Assembly (NCBI GenBank): GCA_945952585.1
Contig: CAMFII010000005.1
Location: forward strand, 124,001-188,000
DNA: 64,000 bases
Direction: 5' to 3'
Source of the DNA: an uncultured Rhodobacter sp.
Lineage (GTDB): Bacteria; Pseudomonadota; Alphaproteobacteria; Rhodobacterales; Rhodobacteraceae
Part shown: in pieces, positions 27,599-35,796 of the stretch
Layout: the number at the start of each line of letters is the position of its first letter
Numbering within the stretch: the first letter of the stretch is position 1
Notes under the pieces: model-generated
What the model was told of the DNA's origin: nothing
Seen by the model: only the letters and a program-made list of their open reading frames with translations
Databases searched by the model: none
Position numbers and translations under genes: made by a program

Positions 27599-28375
27599 TT
27601 GGACATGGGTCTTTCCGGCAAGGTCGTCGTGGTCACCGGGGCCGCCGCCGGGATCGGTCGCGCCGTCGCGCACGAGGCGGCGCGCGAGGGGGTGGGCGCG
27701 CTTGTCCTGACCGACCGCGATCCGGATCTTGGCGGCAAGTTCGGTGCGCTGCCGCGCGGGGTCGACGTTGCCTTCGTCCAGGCCGATCTGGGGGATGCCG
27801 CTGCGGCGGACAGGATCGCCGAGGCCGCGCTGGAGCGGTTCGGACAAATCGACGGGCTGGTGAACGCGGCCGGATTGACGACGCGGGGCTCGTTCATCGA
27901 CGGCACGGTCGGGGTCTGGGACCAGCTGTTCGACGTGAATGCCCGGGCCGCGTTCCTGCTGATGCAGGCGGCCATCGCCGATATGCGTCGACGCAGGGCA
28001 GGTGGCTCGATCGTCAATATCCTGTCGATGAACGCCTATTGTGGCATCCCAGAGCTAGCGATCTACGCGGCTACCAAGGGGGCGCTGGCGACCCTGACCC
28101 GCAACGCCGCCAATGCCCACATGGCGGACCGCATCCGGGTCAACGGCATCAACCTTGGCTGGGTCGCGACCGAAAGCGAGCGGCGGATGCAGGCCGAGGT
28201 GCTGGGCCGCGGCCCGGACTGGGAGAAAGCGGAGGCGGCGCGTCTGCCGCTTGGTCGGCTGGTCACGGCAGAGGAGACCGCCCGACTAGTCGTCTTTTTG
28301 CTTGGGGGCGCGTCCGTCCCGATGAGTGGGGCGATCGTCGATTTCGAACAGAAGGTCGCCGGAGCAATCGGCTAG
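27599..28375 (+). CDS. SDR-family oxidoreductase
   Basis: Classical short-chain dehydrogenase, probably acting on a sugar or polyol given its cluster. The TTG at 27599 is preferred because GGGAGG lies 7 bases upstream; an in-frame ATG follows two codons later. The product is about 258 residues. The nucleotide-binding TGAAAGIGR (about residue 13), NAAG, the catalytic serine in NILSMNAY and the YAATKGA catalytic pair are intact. An acidic LTDRD after strand two suggests NAD+ rather than NADP+. It is the first gene of the sugar cluster and lies 8 bases before the RpiR regulator. Confidence 0.87.
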   Translation: MDMGLSGKVVVVTGAAAGIGRAVAHEAAREGVGALVLTDRDPDLGGKFGALPRGVDVAFVQADLGDAAAADRIAEAALERFGQIDGLVNAAGLTTRGSFIDGTVGVWDQLFDVNARAAFLLMQAAIADMRRRRAGGSIVNILSMNAYCGIPELAIYAATKGALATLTRNAANAHMADRIRVNGINLGWVATESERRMQAEVLGRGPDWEKAEAARLPLGRLVTAEETARLVVFLLGGASVPMSGAIVDFEQKVAGAIG

Positions 28376-28383
28376 GGGGCAGG

Positions 28384-29262
28384 ATGGAACAGGCCACGAC
28401 GGCAACAGGACAGCGCCCGCCCCGGGACTACGAGGCCCTGCGCGCCGAGCTTGCCTCCCGATCCGGTAGCCTGAGCCGCCGGCTAGCGCAGGTGGCGCAG
28501 TTCTTCCTGAACCACCCTGAGGAAGTCGCGATCAACACGCTCGTCCAGTTGGCGGCCCAGGCGCAGGTGCCGCCCGCGACGATCACCCGCTTTGCCAAGG
28601 AACTGGGCTTTGCCGGCTTTGCCGAGCTGCAGGCCGTGTTCCGGGAACGCCTGCTCGGGCCGCGCCTACCTTACGTCTCGCGGATCGAAAGCCGACGTCC
28701 TTCGGGCGAGCCAACGCTGGCGGATGGCGATCTGGATCACCCGGACCTCGTCTTCGGCGGCATGGTGCAGGCCGCGATGCAGTCGCTGCTGCGCATCGAC
28801 GAGGCGCTGGACCGGCAGGCGCTGGCCCGCTTCGTCGAGGTGCTGGACGCTGCAGAGATGATCCACATCGCCGCGGCACGGGGGGCCTTCGGGCTCGGGT
28901 CCTACGCCTTCTACGGCATGGCCAAGATCGGACGGCGGGTGAGCCTGATCGACAATCTCGGCGCGATGCGGGCTGAACAGGTCGCTGCGATCGGGTCGTC
29001 GGACGTGTTGTTGGCGATGACCTTCGACGACTACACCCCCGAGACGGTCGAGATCGCCCGGATGGCCGCGCGAAATGGCCGGCAGGTGCTCGTCATCACC
29101 GACAACGAGCTAAGCCCCGTCGCCGGGTTGGCGCGGCATGTCCTTTACGTCAACGAGGCGCGGCTGGGGCACCTGAGGTCTCAGGTGCCGGCGATGATCG
29201 TCTGCCAGGCGATCATCGTGAGCCTTGCACGGCGGTCGCGTACCGCCTCCACGCCGAATTGA
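28384..29262 (+). CDS. MurR/RpiR-family transcriptional regulator
   Basis: Sugar-phosphate-sensing regulator. Starting at the ATG at 28384 (AGGGGGCAGG just upstream) gives 292 residues; the track start inside the SDR is wrong. The N-terminal HTH_6 domain (about 20-95) reads LSRRLAQVAQFFLNHPEEVA and PATITRFAKELGFAGFAELQ, the RpiR hallmark. The SIS domain (about 125-280) should bind a phosphosugar (IHIAAARGAFGLGSYAF, MTFDDYTPETVEIARMA). It likely controls the surrounding cluster. Two GAAATTTC-like boxes lie directly after it, before the next SDR gene. Confidence 0.9.
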   Translation: MEQATTATGQRPPRDYEALRAELASRSGSLSRRLAQVAQFFLNHPEEVAINTLVQLAAQAQVPPATITRFAKELGFAGFAELQAVFRERLLGPRLPYVSRIESRRPSGEPTLADGDLDHPDLVFGGMVQAAMQSLLRIDEALDRQALARFVEVLDAAEMIHIAAARGAFGLGSYAFYGMAKIGRRVSLIDNLGAMRAEQVAAIGSSDVLLAMTFDDYTPETVEIARMAARNGRQVLVITDNELSPVAGLARHVLYVNEARLGHLRSQVPAMIVCQAIIVSLARRSRTASTPN

Positions 29263-29265
29263 AAT

Positions 29266-29297
29266 GAAATTTCCATCATTGGGAAAATGAAAATTTC
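29266..29297. promoter_or_regulatory. Paired GAAATTTC boxes, candidate RpiR operator
   Basis: GAAATTTC (29266-29273) and GAAAATTTC (29289-29297) are palindromic or nearly so and lie about 23 bases apart, in an AT-rich 85-base gap between the RpiR gene and the next SDR. ATTTCC and GGGAAAAT between them form a further inverted repeat. The local base composition differs sharply from the GC-rich surroundings, which fits an operator-promoter region. Confidence 0.55.
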
Positions 29298-29347
29298 GTT
29301 GCATTGAAGCCTCCGCCGCCGAATGATCGGGAGGGGGAGAATCTGCG

Positions 29348-30073
29348 ATGACCAGCGCCAGCTTCGACTTTTCGGAGACGTCGGTTCTTGTGGTGGGTGC
29401 CAGCCGCGCCGGGATCGGGGCAGCCATCGCGCGGTCGTTCCAGGAGGCAGGCGCCGACGTGACGATCACCGGCGCCGAGCCGGAACCCGCGGAAGAGGAT
29501 AGCGCACGCTTTCCCTACATCCAGCTTGACGTGACCGATCTGGAGGCCGTCCGGGCCCTCGCGACGGCGACGCCGAAACTGGATGTGCTGGTCAATTGTG
29601 CGGCCATCACCTCTCGCGGGGAGGAGATGGCGCCGGCCTTCTTCCAGCGCGTCGTGGACGTGAACCTGCACGGCACCTTCCGCACCGCCGAGGCCTTCCA
29701 CGGTCATCTCAAGGCCAGCCGCGGTTCGCTCATCAACATCGCGTCGATGTATGCGACCTTTGGCAGCCCCAGAAACCCAGCCTACGGTGCGAGCAAGGCG
29801 GCGGTGCAGCAGCTGACCAAGTCGCTGGCGATCGCCTGGGCGCCGGACGGCATCCGGGTGAACGCGGTGGCGCCCGGCTTCATCGTGACGCAGCAGTCGG
29901 CGCGGAGCCGGACCGATCCGGCCCATGTCGCCGCGGTGAACCTGCGCACGCCGATGGGCAGGTGGGGCCAGCCCGAGGACATTGCCGGGCCGGTCCTGTT
30001 CCTCGCGTCGCCCGCCGCCGCCTTCATGACCGGCACCTGCCTTGCCATCGACGGAGGGTATTCGGTTGCGTGA
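29348..30073 (+). CDS. SDR-family oxidoreductase
   Basis: Second short-chain dehydrogenase of the sugar cluster, 241 residues. It has VVGASRAGIGAAIA (about residues 16-29) in place of the usual TGxxxGIG, NCAA, a catalytic serine in NIASMYAT and the pair in YGASKAAV, ending with a normal C-terminal MTGTCLAIDGGYS. The SMYATFG segment resembles sugar and gluconate 5-dehydrogenase-like SDRs, but the substrate is not readable. A GGAGGGGGAG ribosome-binding site precedes the ATG. It begins what looks like a long operon through the second Gfo/Idh pair. Confidence 0.87.
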   Translation: MTSASFDFSETSVLVVGASRAGIGAAIARSFQEAGADVTITGAEPEPAEEDSARFPYIQLDVTDLEAVRALATATPKLDVLVNCAAITSRGEEMAPAFFQRVVDVNLHGTFRTAEAFHGHLKASRGSLINIASMYATFGSPRNPAYGASKAAVQQLTKSLAIAWAPDGIRVNAVAPGFIVTQQSARSRTDPAHVAAVNLRTPMGRWGQPEDIAGPVLFLASPAAAFMTGTCLAIDGGYSVA

Positions 30074-30097
30074 TCAGCGGAACAGGGAACGCGTGGC

Positions 30098-31246
30098 ATG
30101 ACGGGGTTTTCGCAGATTGGGGCTGCCGTCATCGGCACGGGCTTCATCGGCACCGTGCATCTCGAGGCGCTGCGGCGGCTTGGCGTTCCGGTGCGGGGTG
30201 TCCTCGGGTCGAGTCCCGAGCGCAGCGCGGCGCGGGCCGAGGCGCTTGGCGTCGCGCGGGCCTATCGGTCGCTTGATGAACTGCTTGAGGATCCGTCGGT
30301 CGACGTGGTCCATGTGACCTCCCCCAATGTCGCGCATTTCGAGCAGGTCATGCAGATCCTTGCCGCGGGCCGCCACGTGGTCTGCGAAAAGCCGCTGGCG
30401 ATGACCTCGGCGCAGTCGGCCGAGATGGTCGCAGCGGCGCGGGCAAGCGGCAAGGTTGCCGCCGTCTGCTACAACACCCGCTTCTATCCGCTGAACCAGC
30501 ATGCGCAGCGCATGGTGGCGGACGGCGCGCTTGGCGAGGTGCAGCTTGTCACCGGGCATTACCATCAGGACTGGCTGGTCAAGCCTACCGACTGGAATTG
30601 GCGGCTCGAGACCGAAGAGGGGGGCGAGCTGCGCTCGGTCGGCGACATCGGCACGCACTGGATGGACCTGACGAGTTTCATCACCGGGCAGAAGGTCGTG
30701 TCGGTCATGGCCGATCTCGCGACCTTCCTGCCAGAGAGGCAGAAGCCGGTCGGTCCGGTCGAGACCTTTGCTTCGGCCACAGGGGCGACCGAGACGCGGC
30801 AGGTCAGGACCGACGATGCTGCGACCATCCTGCTTCGCTTCGCGAATGGTGCCCGGGGGGCGGTCTCGACCAGCCAGGTCAGCCCTGGACGCAAGAATTC
30901 GCTGGTCTGGGACATCGCCGGGTCGGCTGCTTCGGCAGCCTGGAATTCGGAGACACCGGACCATCTGTGGATTGGCCATCGCGACGCCCCTAACCAGATC
31001 CTGCAGCGGGATGGCGGCCTGATGAATGCCACGGGGGCCGCCGCCGCTGCCCTTCCCGGCGGGCATGTCGAGGGCTTCGCCGACACGTTCCGCGCGCTGT
31101 TCCGGCAGGTCTACACCGATGTGGCACGGGGCAGGCGCGGACCTGAATCGACTTATGCCGGGTTCGAGGATGGTCATCGGGAAATGCTGTTCTGTGACGC
31201 GGTTCTGAAAAGTGGTCGCAGCGGCCAATGGGTCGATCTGGACTAG
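30098..31246 (+). CDS. Gfo/Idh/MocA-family oxidoreductase
   Basis: NAD(P)-dependent sugar or cyclitol dehydrogenase. The 382-residue protein has an intact Rossmann motif, AVIGTGFIG (about 9-17), the catalytic lysine in CEKPLAMT (about 96-103), NTRFYP and the GDIGTHWMDL helix (about 186-195), where the histidine usually contacts substrate. Members of this family oxidise inositol, glucose-fructose, levoglucosan and other rings, often at C3. It precedes the TIM-barrel isomerase by 18 bases, a pairing known from inositol and 3-keto-sugar pathways. The specific substrate is unknown. Confidence 0.9.
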   Translation: MTGFSQIGAAVIGTGFIGTVHLEALRRLGVPVRGVLGSSPERSAARAEALGVARAYRSLDELLEDPSVDVVHVTSPNVAHFEQVMQILAAGRHVVCEKPLAMTSAQSAEMVAAARASGKVAAVCYNTRFYPLNQHAQRMVADGALGEVQLVTGHYHQDWLVKPTDWNWRLETEEGGELRSVGDIGTHWMDLTSFITGQKVVSVMADLATFLPERQKPVGPVETFASATGATETRQVRTDDAATILLRFANGARGAVSTSQVSPGRKNSLVWDIAGSAASAAWNSETPDHLWIGHRDAPNQILQRDGGLMNATGAAAAALPGGHVEGFADTFRALFRQVYTDVARGRRGPESTYAGFEDGHREMLFCDAVLKSGRSGQWVDLD

Positions 31247-31264
31247 GAGAAAGGAGCGAGGGCG

Positions 31265-32179
31265 ATGAAACTTGGGATCCTGACGGCGCCTTTCCCGGAC
31301 CTGCCACTGCAGCAAGTGGCTGACTGGGCCAGCGGCGCCGGGTTCGCGGCGCTCGAGATTGCCTGCTGGCCTTCCGGCGGCGGCGAAAAGCGCCGCTATG
31401 CCGGCACCGCCCACCTGCCGGTCGAGGACATGACTCCGGGCCGGGCAAGCGAAATCGTCGGGCAGATCACCGGCAAAGGACTCGCGATCTCGGGCCTCGG
31501 CTATTATCCGAACCCGCTCCATGCCGATGCGGCGCACCGGGATGCCGTCATCGGCCACCTGAAGAAGGTGATCTCGGCGGCAGCGATGATGAAGGTGGGC
31601 GTGGTGAACACCTTTGTCGGCGGCGATCGGACCCTGACAGTCGACCAGAACTGGGAGCGGGCCGCGCAGATATTCCCGGCCATCATCGCCCACGCCCGCG
31701 AGAACGGCGTGACGCTCGCCTTCGAGAACTGTCCGATGATCTTTTCCCATGACGAATGGCCGGGCGGGCACAACATCGCCTATTCGCCGAAAGTCTGGCG
31801 GCGCATATTCGAGACTTGGGGTGACGCGGTCGGGATGAATTTCGATCCAAGCCATCTTGTCTGGCAGATGATCGACCCGCTACGCTTCATCAGGGAGTTC
31901 GGCAGCCGGATGGTCCACGTCCATGCCAAGGATCTGATGATCGACAGGGAGGGCCTGTACGAGAACGGGATCATGTCGCTCGGCATGGGATGGCAGGTTC
32001 CGCGCATGCCTGGCCTTGGCGACGTGAATTGGGCTGGCATATTTTCGAGTCTCTACCGTGCCGGATATGATGGCCCGGTCATCATCGAGCATGAGGACCG
32101 CGACTTTGAAGGGACCCGCGAGAAAGTCCAGCGCGGCTTCCTGCTCGCCCGAGACGTCCTTCGCCCCTACGTCAGGTAA
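31265..32179 (+). CDS. Sugar phosphate isomerase/epimerase family TIM-barrel protein
   Basis: Xylose-isomerase-like (AP endonuclease 2 fold) protein of 304 residues. Putative metal ligands are in the usual places: AFENCP (Glu, about 158), MNFDPSHLVWQ (Asp/His, about 196), VHVHAKD (His, about 220) and IIEHEDRDF (Glu, about 277). Relatives include inosose dehydratase IolE, tagatose/psicose 3-epimerases and the beta-elimination enzymes acting on 3-keto glycosides. Its place between a Gfo/Idh enzyme and a sugar importer suggests epimerisation, dehydration or beta-elimination of a keto-sugar. Confidence 0.88.
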   Translation: MKLGILTAPFPDLPLQQVADWASGAGFAALEIACWPSGGGEKRRYAGTAHLPVEDMTPGRASEIVGQITGKGLAISGLGYYPNPLHADAAHRDAVIGHLKKVISAAAMMKVGVVNTFVGGDRTLTVDQNWERAAQIFPAIIAHARENGVTLAFENCPMIFSHDEWPGGHNIAYSPKVWRRIFETWGDAVGMNFDPSHLVWQMIDPLRFIREFGSRMVHVHAKDLMIDREGLYENGIMSLGMGWQVPRMPGLGDVNWAGIFSSLYRAGYDGPVIIEHEDRDFEGTREKVQRGFLLARDVLRPYVR

Positions 32180-32227
32180 GTGAAGGAAGAACGACTAGAC
32201 ATCAATGTGTTAACGGGAGGAAGACAC

Positions 32228-33253
32228 ATGAAGGGACTGCTTTTGCGGAGTGCTTCGCTGGCGCTGGCGCTTGGCTTTGCCAGCGCAGCCATGGCGGACG
32301 GCTACAAGATCGGGATTTCCAACACGGTCCAGGGCAACGGCTGGCGCGAAGAGATGATCTGCGCGATGAAGGCCGAGGCGCTGGCTTCGGGCAAGGTGGA
32401 ATCCCTCAACATCGCGCATCGCAACACCGATGCGGCCGGCCAGCTTGAGGATATCCGCAACCTGATCCAGGCCGGGGTCAACGCCATCGTCGTCAACCCG
32501 ACGAACGCCGACGGCATCAATGCCGCGATCAAGGAAGCGACCGACAAGGGCATCGTCGTCGTTGCCGTCGACCAGGCGGTGACCGAACCCTCGGCCTACA
32601 TCCTGTCGAACAACCAGGAGCAATACGCCTATCTTGGCGCGAAGTGGCTGTTCGAGCAGATGGGTGGCAAGGGGGCCGTCGTCTACATGCGCGGCGCGGC
32701 CGGCGCGGGCGCGGACAATGACCGCGACAAGGGCTTCAAGCGCGCGATGGCGGAATACCCGGACATCACCGTTGCGCAGGAAGTCTTCACCGGCTGGCAG
32801 CAGGACCAAGCCAAGCAGCAGATCAACGACATCCTCGCTGCGGGCGTGCCGTTCCAGGGCGTCTGGACCTCGGGGATCGACAACGTGATCGTCGATGCCT
32901 TCACCGAGGCCGGTGCGCCGCTGGTGCCGATCGTCGGCGCGGACAACGCGGGCTTCGTCAGCCAGCTGTCGAGTGTCGAGGGGCTGAAGGGCGCGGCGGT
33001 GACGAACCCCGGTTCGGTCGGCGGCGCGGGCGTGGCGCTGGCCATCCAGATCCTCGATGGCAAGGCTCCGGCCGAAAAGACCGTTCTGGTCGATCCGGTC
33101 CTGTGGGACAACACCACCGACGATGGCAAGGCGCAGATCAAGGCGGCGCAAAACCCGAACCTCAGCCCCGAATGGCCGGTCAGCGTCTCGATCCCCGGAT
33201 GGACGACCTACACGATGGACCAGATCATCGCCTGCAAAGGCCCTGGCGAGTGA
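32228..33253 (+). CDS. Sugar ABC transporter substrate-binding protein (type I, LacI-like fold)
   Basis: Periplasmic receptor of the first sugar importer. The ATG at 32228, behind a GGGAGGA site, gives 341 residues with a clear signal peptide (LLLRSASLALALGFASAAMA, cleaved near residue 22). The ribose-binding-type fold shows IGISNTVQGNGWREEM, NAIVVNPTNADGIN, VVVAVDQAV and GVWTSGIDNVIVDAF. The track start at the GTG 48 bases upstream would spoil the signal peptide. A perfect 12-base hairpin follows its stop, typical of high-expression receptor genes at the head of an importer operon. Confidence 0.93.
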   Translation: MKGLLLRSASLALALGFASAAMADGYKIGISNTVQGNGWREEMICAMKAEALASGKVESLNIAHRNTDAAGQLEDIRNLIQAGVNAIVVNPTNADGINAAIKEATDKGIVVVAVDQAVTEPSAYILSNNQEQYAYLGAKWLFEQMGGKGAVVYMRGAAGAGADNDRDKGFKRAMAEYPDITVAQEVFTGWQQDQAKQQINDILAAGVPFQGVWTSGIDNVIVDAFTEAGAPLVPIVGADNAGFVSQLSSVEGLKGAAVTNPGSVGGAGVALAIQILDGKAPAEKTVLVDPVLWDNTTDDGKAQIKAAQNPNLSPEWPVSVSIPGWTTYTMDQIIACKGPGE

Positions 33254-33259
33254 CGACGA

Positions 33260-33287
33260 CGGGTCTCCGGCTTTGGCCGGAGACCCG
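33260..33287 (+). terminator. Hairpin after the first sugar-binding protein gene
   Basis: CGGGTCTCCGGC and GCCGGAGACCCG form a perfect 12-base stem with a TTTG loop, 6 bases after the stop and 35 bases before the ABC ATPase. It probably stabilises the upstream message or terminates part of the transcripts, raising receptor over ATPase and permease levels. The following CTTTCC is only a weak T tract. Confidence 0.7.
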
Positions 33288-33322
33288 CTTTCCGCCCCCG
33301 AAGGACCAGATGCAGCCGATCC

Positions 33323-34825
33323 ATGACCGAGAGTGAGAAGACGGCGCCCGTTCTGGATGCCGAAGGCGTGTCGAAGCGGTTCGGCGCGGTTCAGGCCCTG
33401 CGCGATGCTTCGCTGCAACTGGGCAAGGGCGAGATCGTCGCCCTGATGGGCGCTAACGGCGCCGGGAAATCGACGCTGGTCAAGATCCTGACCGGGGCGC
33501 TGCGGCGCGACGGCGGCCATATCCACATCAGGGGGGCCGAGGCCCGCCTGAATTCCCCCGCGGCGGCGCGGCGGTCCGGGTTGGTCTCGGTCTATCAGGA
33601 ACCCTCGCTGATCCCCGATCTCGACGTGGCCGACAACTTGCGCCTCGGGCGGACGCCGGTCGAGGCCTTCCGCCATTGGGTGGCGGAGATGGGCATTCCC
33701 GACCTGCGGCTGGATGACGTGATCGGGGACCTGCCGCTGGCGACCCTGCGCATCCTCGACCTTGCCCGGGCGCTGGCCGCGGAACCCGATGTGCTGATGC
33801 TGGACGAGATGACCGCGGCGCTGCCGACCGACCTCGTCGAGAAGGTGCTGCGGGTGGTGCGGCAGCAGGCCGATGGCGGGCGGTCGATCATCTACATCTC
33901 GCACCGCTTTGCCGAGATTGCGGCGATCTGCGACCGGGCCACCGTGCTGCGGGACGGGGCGACGGTGGGCAACCTGAAGATCGAGCCGGGGATCGAGGAG
34001 CGGGTGGTCGAACTGATGCTCGGGGGCAAGGTCGCGCCCGTGGCCGGCGAAGCCCGGCATGCGGCCGCCGCGGTCGGCGCCGCGGTTCCCCGGCTGCGGC
34101 TGCGCGGTCTCAAGGCCGGAACGCGGCTGGCCGATGTCTCCTTCGAGCTGAACCGGGGCGAGGTCCTTGGCGTCGTGGCGCTTGAAGGGCAGGGGCAGGA
34201 CGAACTGTTCGATGTTCTGGCGGGCAACCGGCGACCCGCCGCGGGCAGCGTCGAGGTGGATGGCGCGCCGGTCTCGTTCAGCCATCCCGCAGATGCGATC
34301 GCCGCAGGCCTCACCCTCGTGCCGGGCGACCGGGCCCATGCGCTTCTGATGTCGCGCTCCGTGCGCGAGAACATTGCCCTGCCTCTGCTGGCGCGCTTTC
34401 GCGACTGGGGCGCGATCCGCATGGAGGACGAGGCCGCGCGGGTGACCTCTGCCATTGAGCGGCTCCAGATCGACACCCGCGCGCAGGGCGAGGTGCGGCG
34501 CCTGTCGGGCGGCAACCAGCAGAAGGTCACCATCGCGCGCTGGATCGCCAAGGGCGTGAACACGCTCCTGCTGTTCGATCCGACGCGCGGCATCGACGTG
34601 CGCACCAAGCGGCAGATCTACGGGCTGGTCCGCGAACTGGCGGGGCAGGGGGCGGCCGTGCTGTTCTACACCTCCGAACTGTCCGAGGTGCCGCAGGCCT
34701 GCGACCGGGTCGTGGTGATCTTCAATGGCCGGGTCGTCGACGTCATTCCCGCCGCCGAGGCCGACGAGGCCACCCTGATGCGCGCGGCCTATGGCCTGAG
34801 CCGGGCCGGGACGGAACCGGCATGA
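33323..34825 (+). CDS. Sugar ABC transporter ATP-binding protein (RbsA/MglA type)
   Basis: Two-domain ATPase of a CUT2-type sugar importer, 500 residues. The first half has Walker A GANGAGKST (about 39-47) and Walker B VLMLDEM, but its signature region reads DLPLATLRILDLARAL and lacks the LSxGxxQ. The second half has LSGGNQQKVTIARW and LLLFDPTRGID, and no Walker A, as is usual. Because composite sites form between the halves, the altered first signature may matter. It overlaps the next permease gene by 4 bases (ATGA). Confidence 0.92.
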   Translation: MTESEKTAPVLDAEGVSKRFGAVQALRDASLQLGKGEIVALMGANGAGKSTLVKILTGALRRDGGHIHIRGAEARLNSPAAARRSGLVSVYQEPSLIPDLDVADNLRLGRTPVEAFRHWVAEMGIPDLRLDDVIGDLPLATLRILDLARALAAEPDVLMLDEMTAALPTDLVEKVLRVVRQQADGGRSIIYISHRFAEIAAICDRATVLRDGATVGNLKIEPGIEERVVELMLGGKVAPVAGEARHAAAAVGAAVPRLRLRGLKAGTRLADVSFELNRGEVLGVVALEGQGQDELFDVLAGNRRPAAGSVEVDGAPVSFSHPADAIAAGLTLVPGDRAHALLMSRSVRENIALPLLARFRDWGAIRMEDEAARVTSAIERLQIDTRAQGEVRRLSGGNQQKVTIARWIAKGVNTLLLFDPTRGIDVRTKRQIYGLVRELAGQGAAVLFYTSELSEVPQACDRVVVIFNGRVVDVIPAAEADEATLMRAAYGLSRAGTEPA

Positions 34826-35796
34826 TGCGGCTTCTGTCGAAGAACAGCCGCACCGTCGGCCTTGCCGCGCTGCTGGCGCTGCTTCTGGTCGCGACCAAGC
34901 TGATCCAGCCGGATTTCGGCGCCTCGGGTCTCGAGTCGCTGGCGCGCGCTGTGCTGCCCTTTGCCTTTGCGACGGTCGGGATGACCATCGTCGTCATCGC
35001 TGGCGGGATCGACCTGTCGATGGCGGCGATGATGGCCGTGGCGAGCGTGACCGCCGCCGTGCTGATGGAGGGCGCGAGCGACGGACAGGCGGCGCTTGCG
35101 GTGCTGGGCGTGCTCGCGCTCGGCCTCGCCATGGGCACGATCAACGGCATGCTGATCGTGCTGACCCGGGTGCCGGACATCGTCGTGACCCTCGCCATGC
35201 TGTTCGTGTGGCAGGGCGTGGCGCTGCTGATCCTCAATGCCCCGGGGGGCGGGGCGGCCCAGTGGCTCAGGGATCTGGTCGTGGGCGGGGTCACGCTGCC
35301 GGGATTGCCGACCGCTCTCACAGGGTGGCTGCCAAAGGCGGTCGTGTTCCTGGTGCTGGCGGTCGCGGTGATCTGGGTGCCGATCCGCCGGTCTCGCCTT
35401 GGGCTGATGCTCTACGCCATCGGCAGCGATCAGTTGGCCGCCTATCGCTCGGGCATTCCGGTCGGTCAGACGCGGATCGTGGCCTATGCGCTGGCGGGCC
35501 TGTTCGCCGCGCTTGGCGGGCTGTCGGTGACCATGGGCACCGGGATCGGCGAGCCGATCCCCGGCCCCTACCTGATGGCCTCGGTCGCTGCAGTGGTTCT
35601 GGGCGGGGTGGTTCTGGGGGGCGGTCGCGGTGGCATCATCGGGCCGGTGCTGGCGGTGTTCATCCTGCGGCTGGTGCGGATGGACCTGACGCTGCTCTCG
35701 GTCGATCCGAACGTGACCGCGATCATCGAGGGAACGATCACCGTAGCCGTGGTGATGTTCGGTGGCCTTCTTGCCGTGAGGGGGATGCAGAAATGA
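34822..35796 (+). CDS. Sugar ABC transporter permease (RbsC type)
   Basis: Inner-membrane channel subunit, 324 residues with about eight to ten membrane segments. TIVVIAGGIDLSMAAMMAV (about 52-70) is the CUT2 permease signature, and the ATPase-coupling loop region is near AYRSGIPVGQTRIVAY. LGGVVLGGGRGGIIGPVLAVF near residue 265 is also typical. It overlaps the ATPase gene upstream and the second permease downstream by 4 bases each, so the importer is probably a permease heterodimer. Confidence 0.92.
   Translation: MMRLLSKNSRTVGLAALLALLLVATKLIQPDFGASGLESLARAVLPFAFATVGMTIVVIAGGIDLSMAAMMAVASVTAAVLMEGASDGQAALAVLGVLALGLAMGTINGMLIVLTRVPDIVVTLAMLFVWQGVALLILNAPGGGAAQWLRDLVVGGVTLPGLPTALTGWLPKAVVFLVLAVAVIWVPIRRSRLGLMLYAIGSDQLAAYRSGIPVGQTRIVAYALAGLFAALGGLSVTMGTGIGEPIPGPYLMASVAAVVLGGVVLGGGRGGIIGPVLAVFILRLVRMDLTLLSVDPNVTAIIEGTITVAVVMFGGLLAVRGMQK

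Noticed and set aside
32210-34339. 709-residue minus-strand ORF
   Set aside because: Antisense to the sugar-binding protein and ATPase genes, both of which have clear domains; low-complexity shadow sequence.
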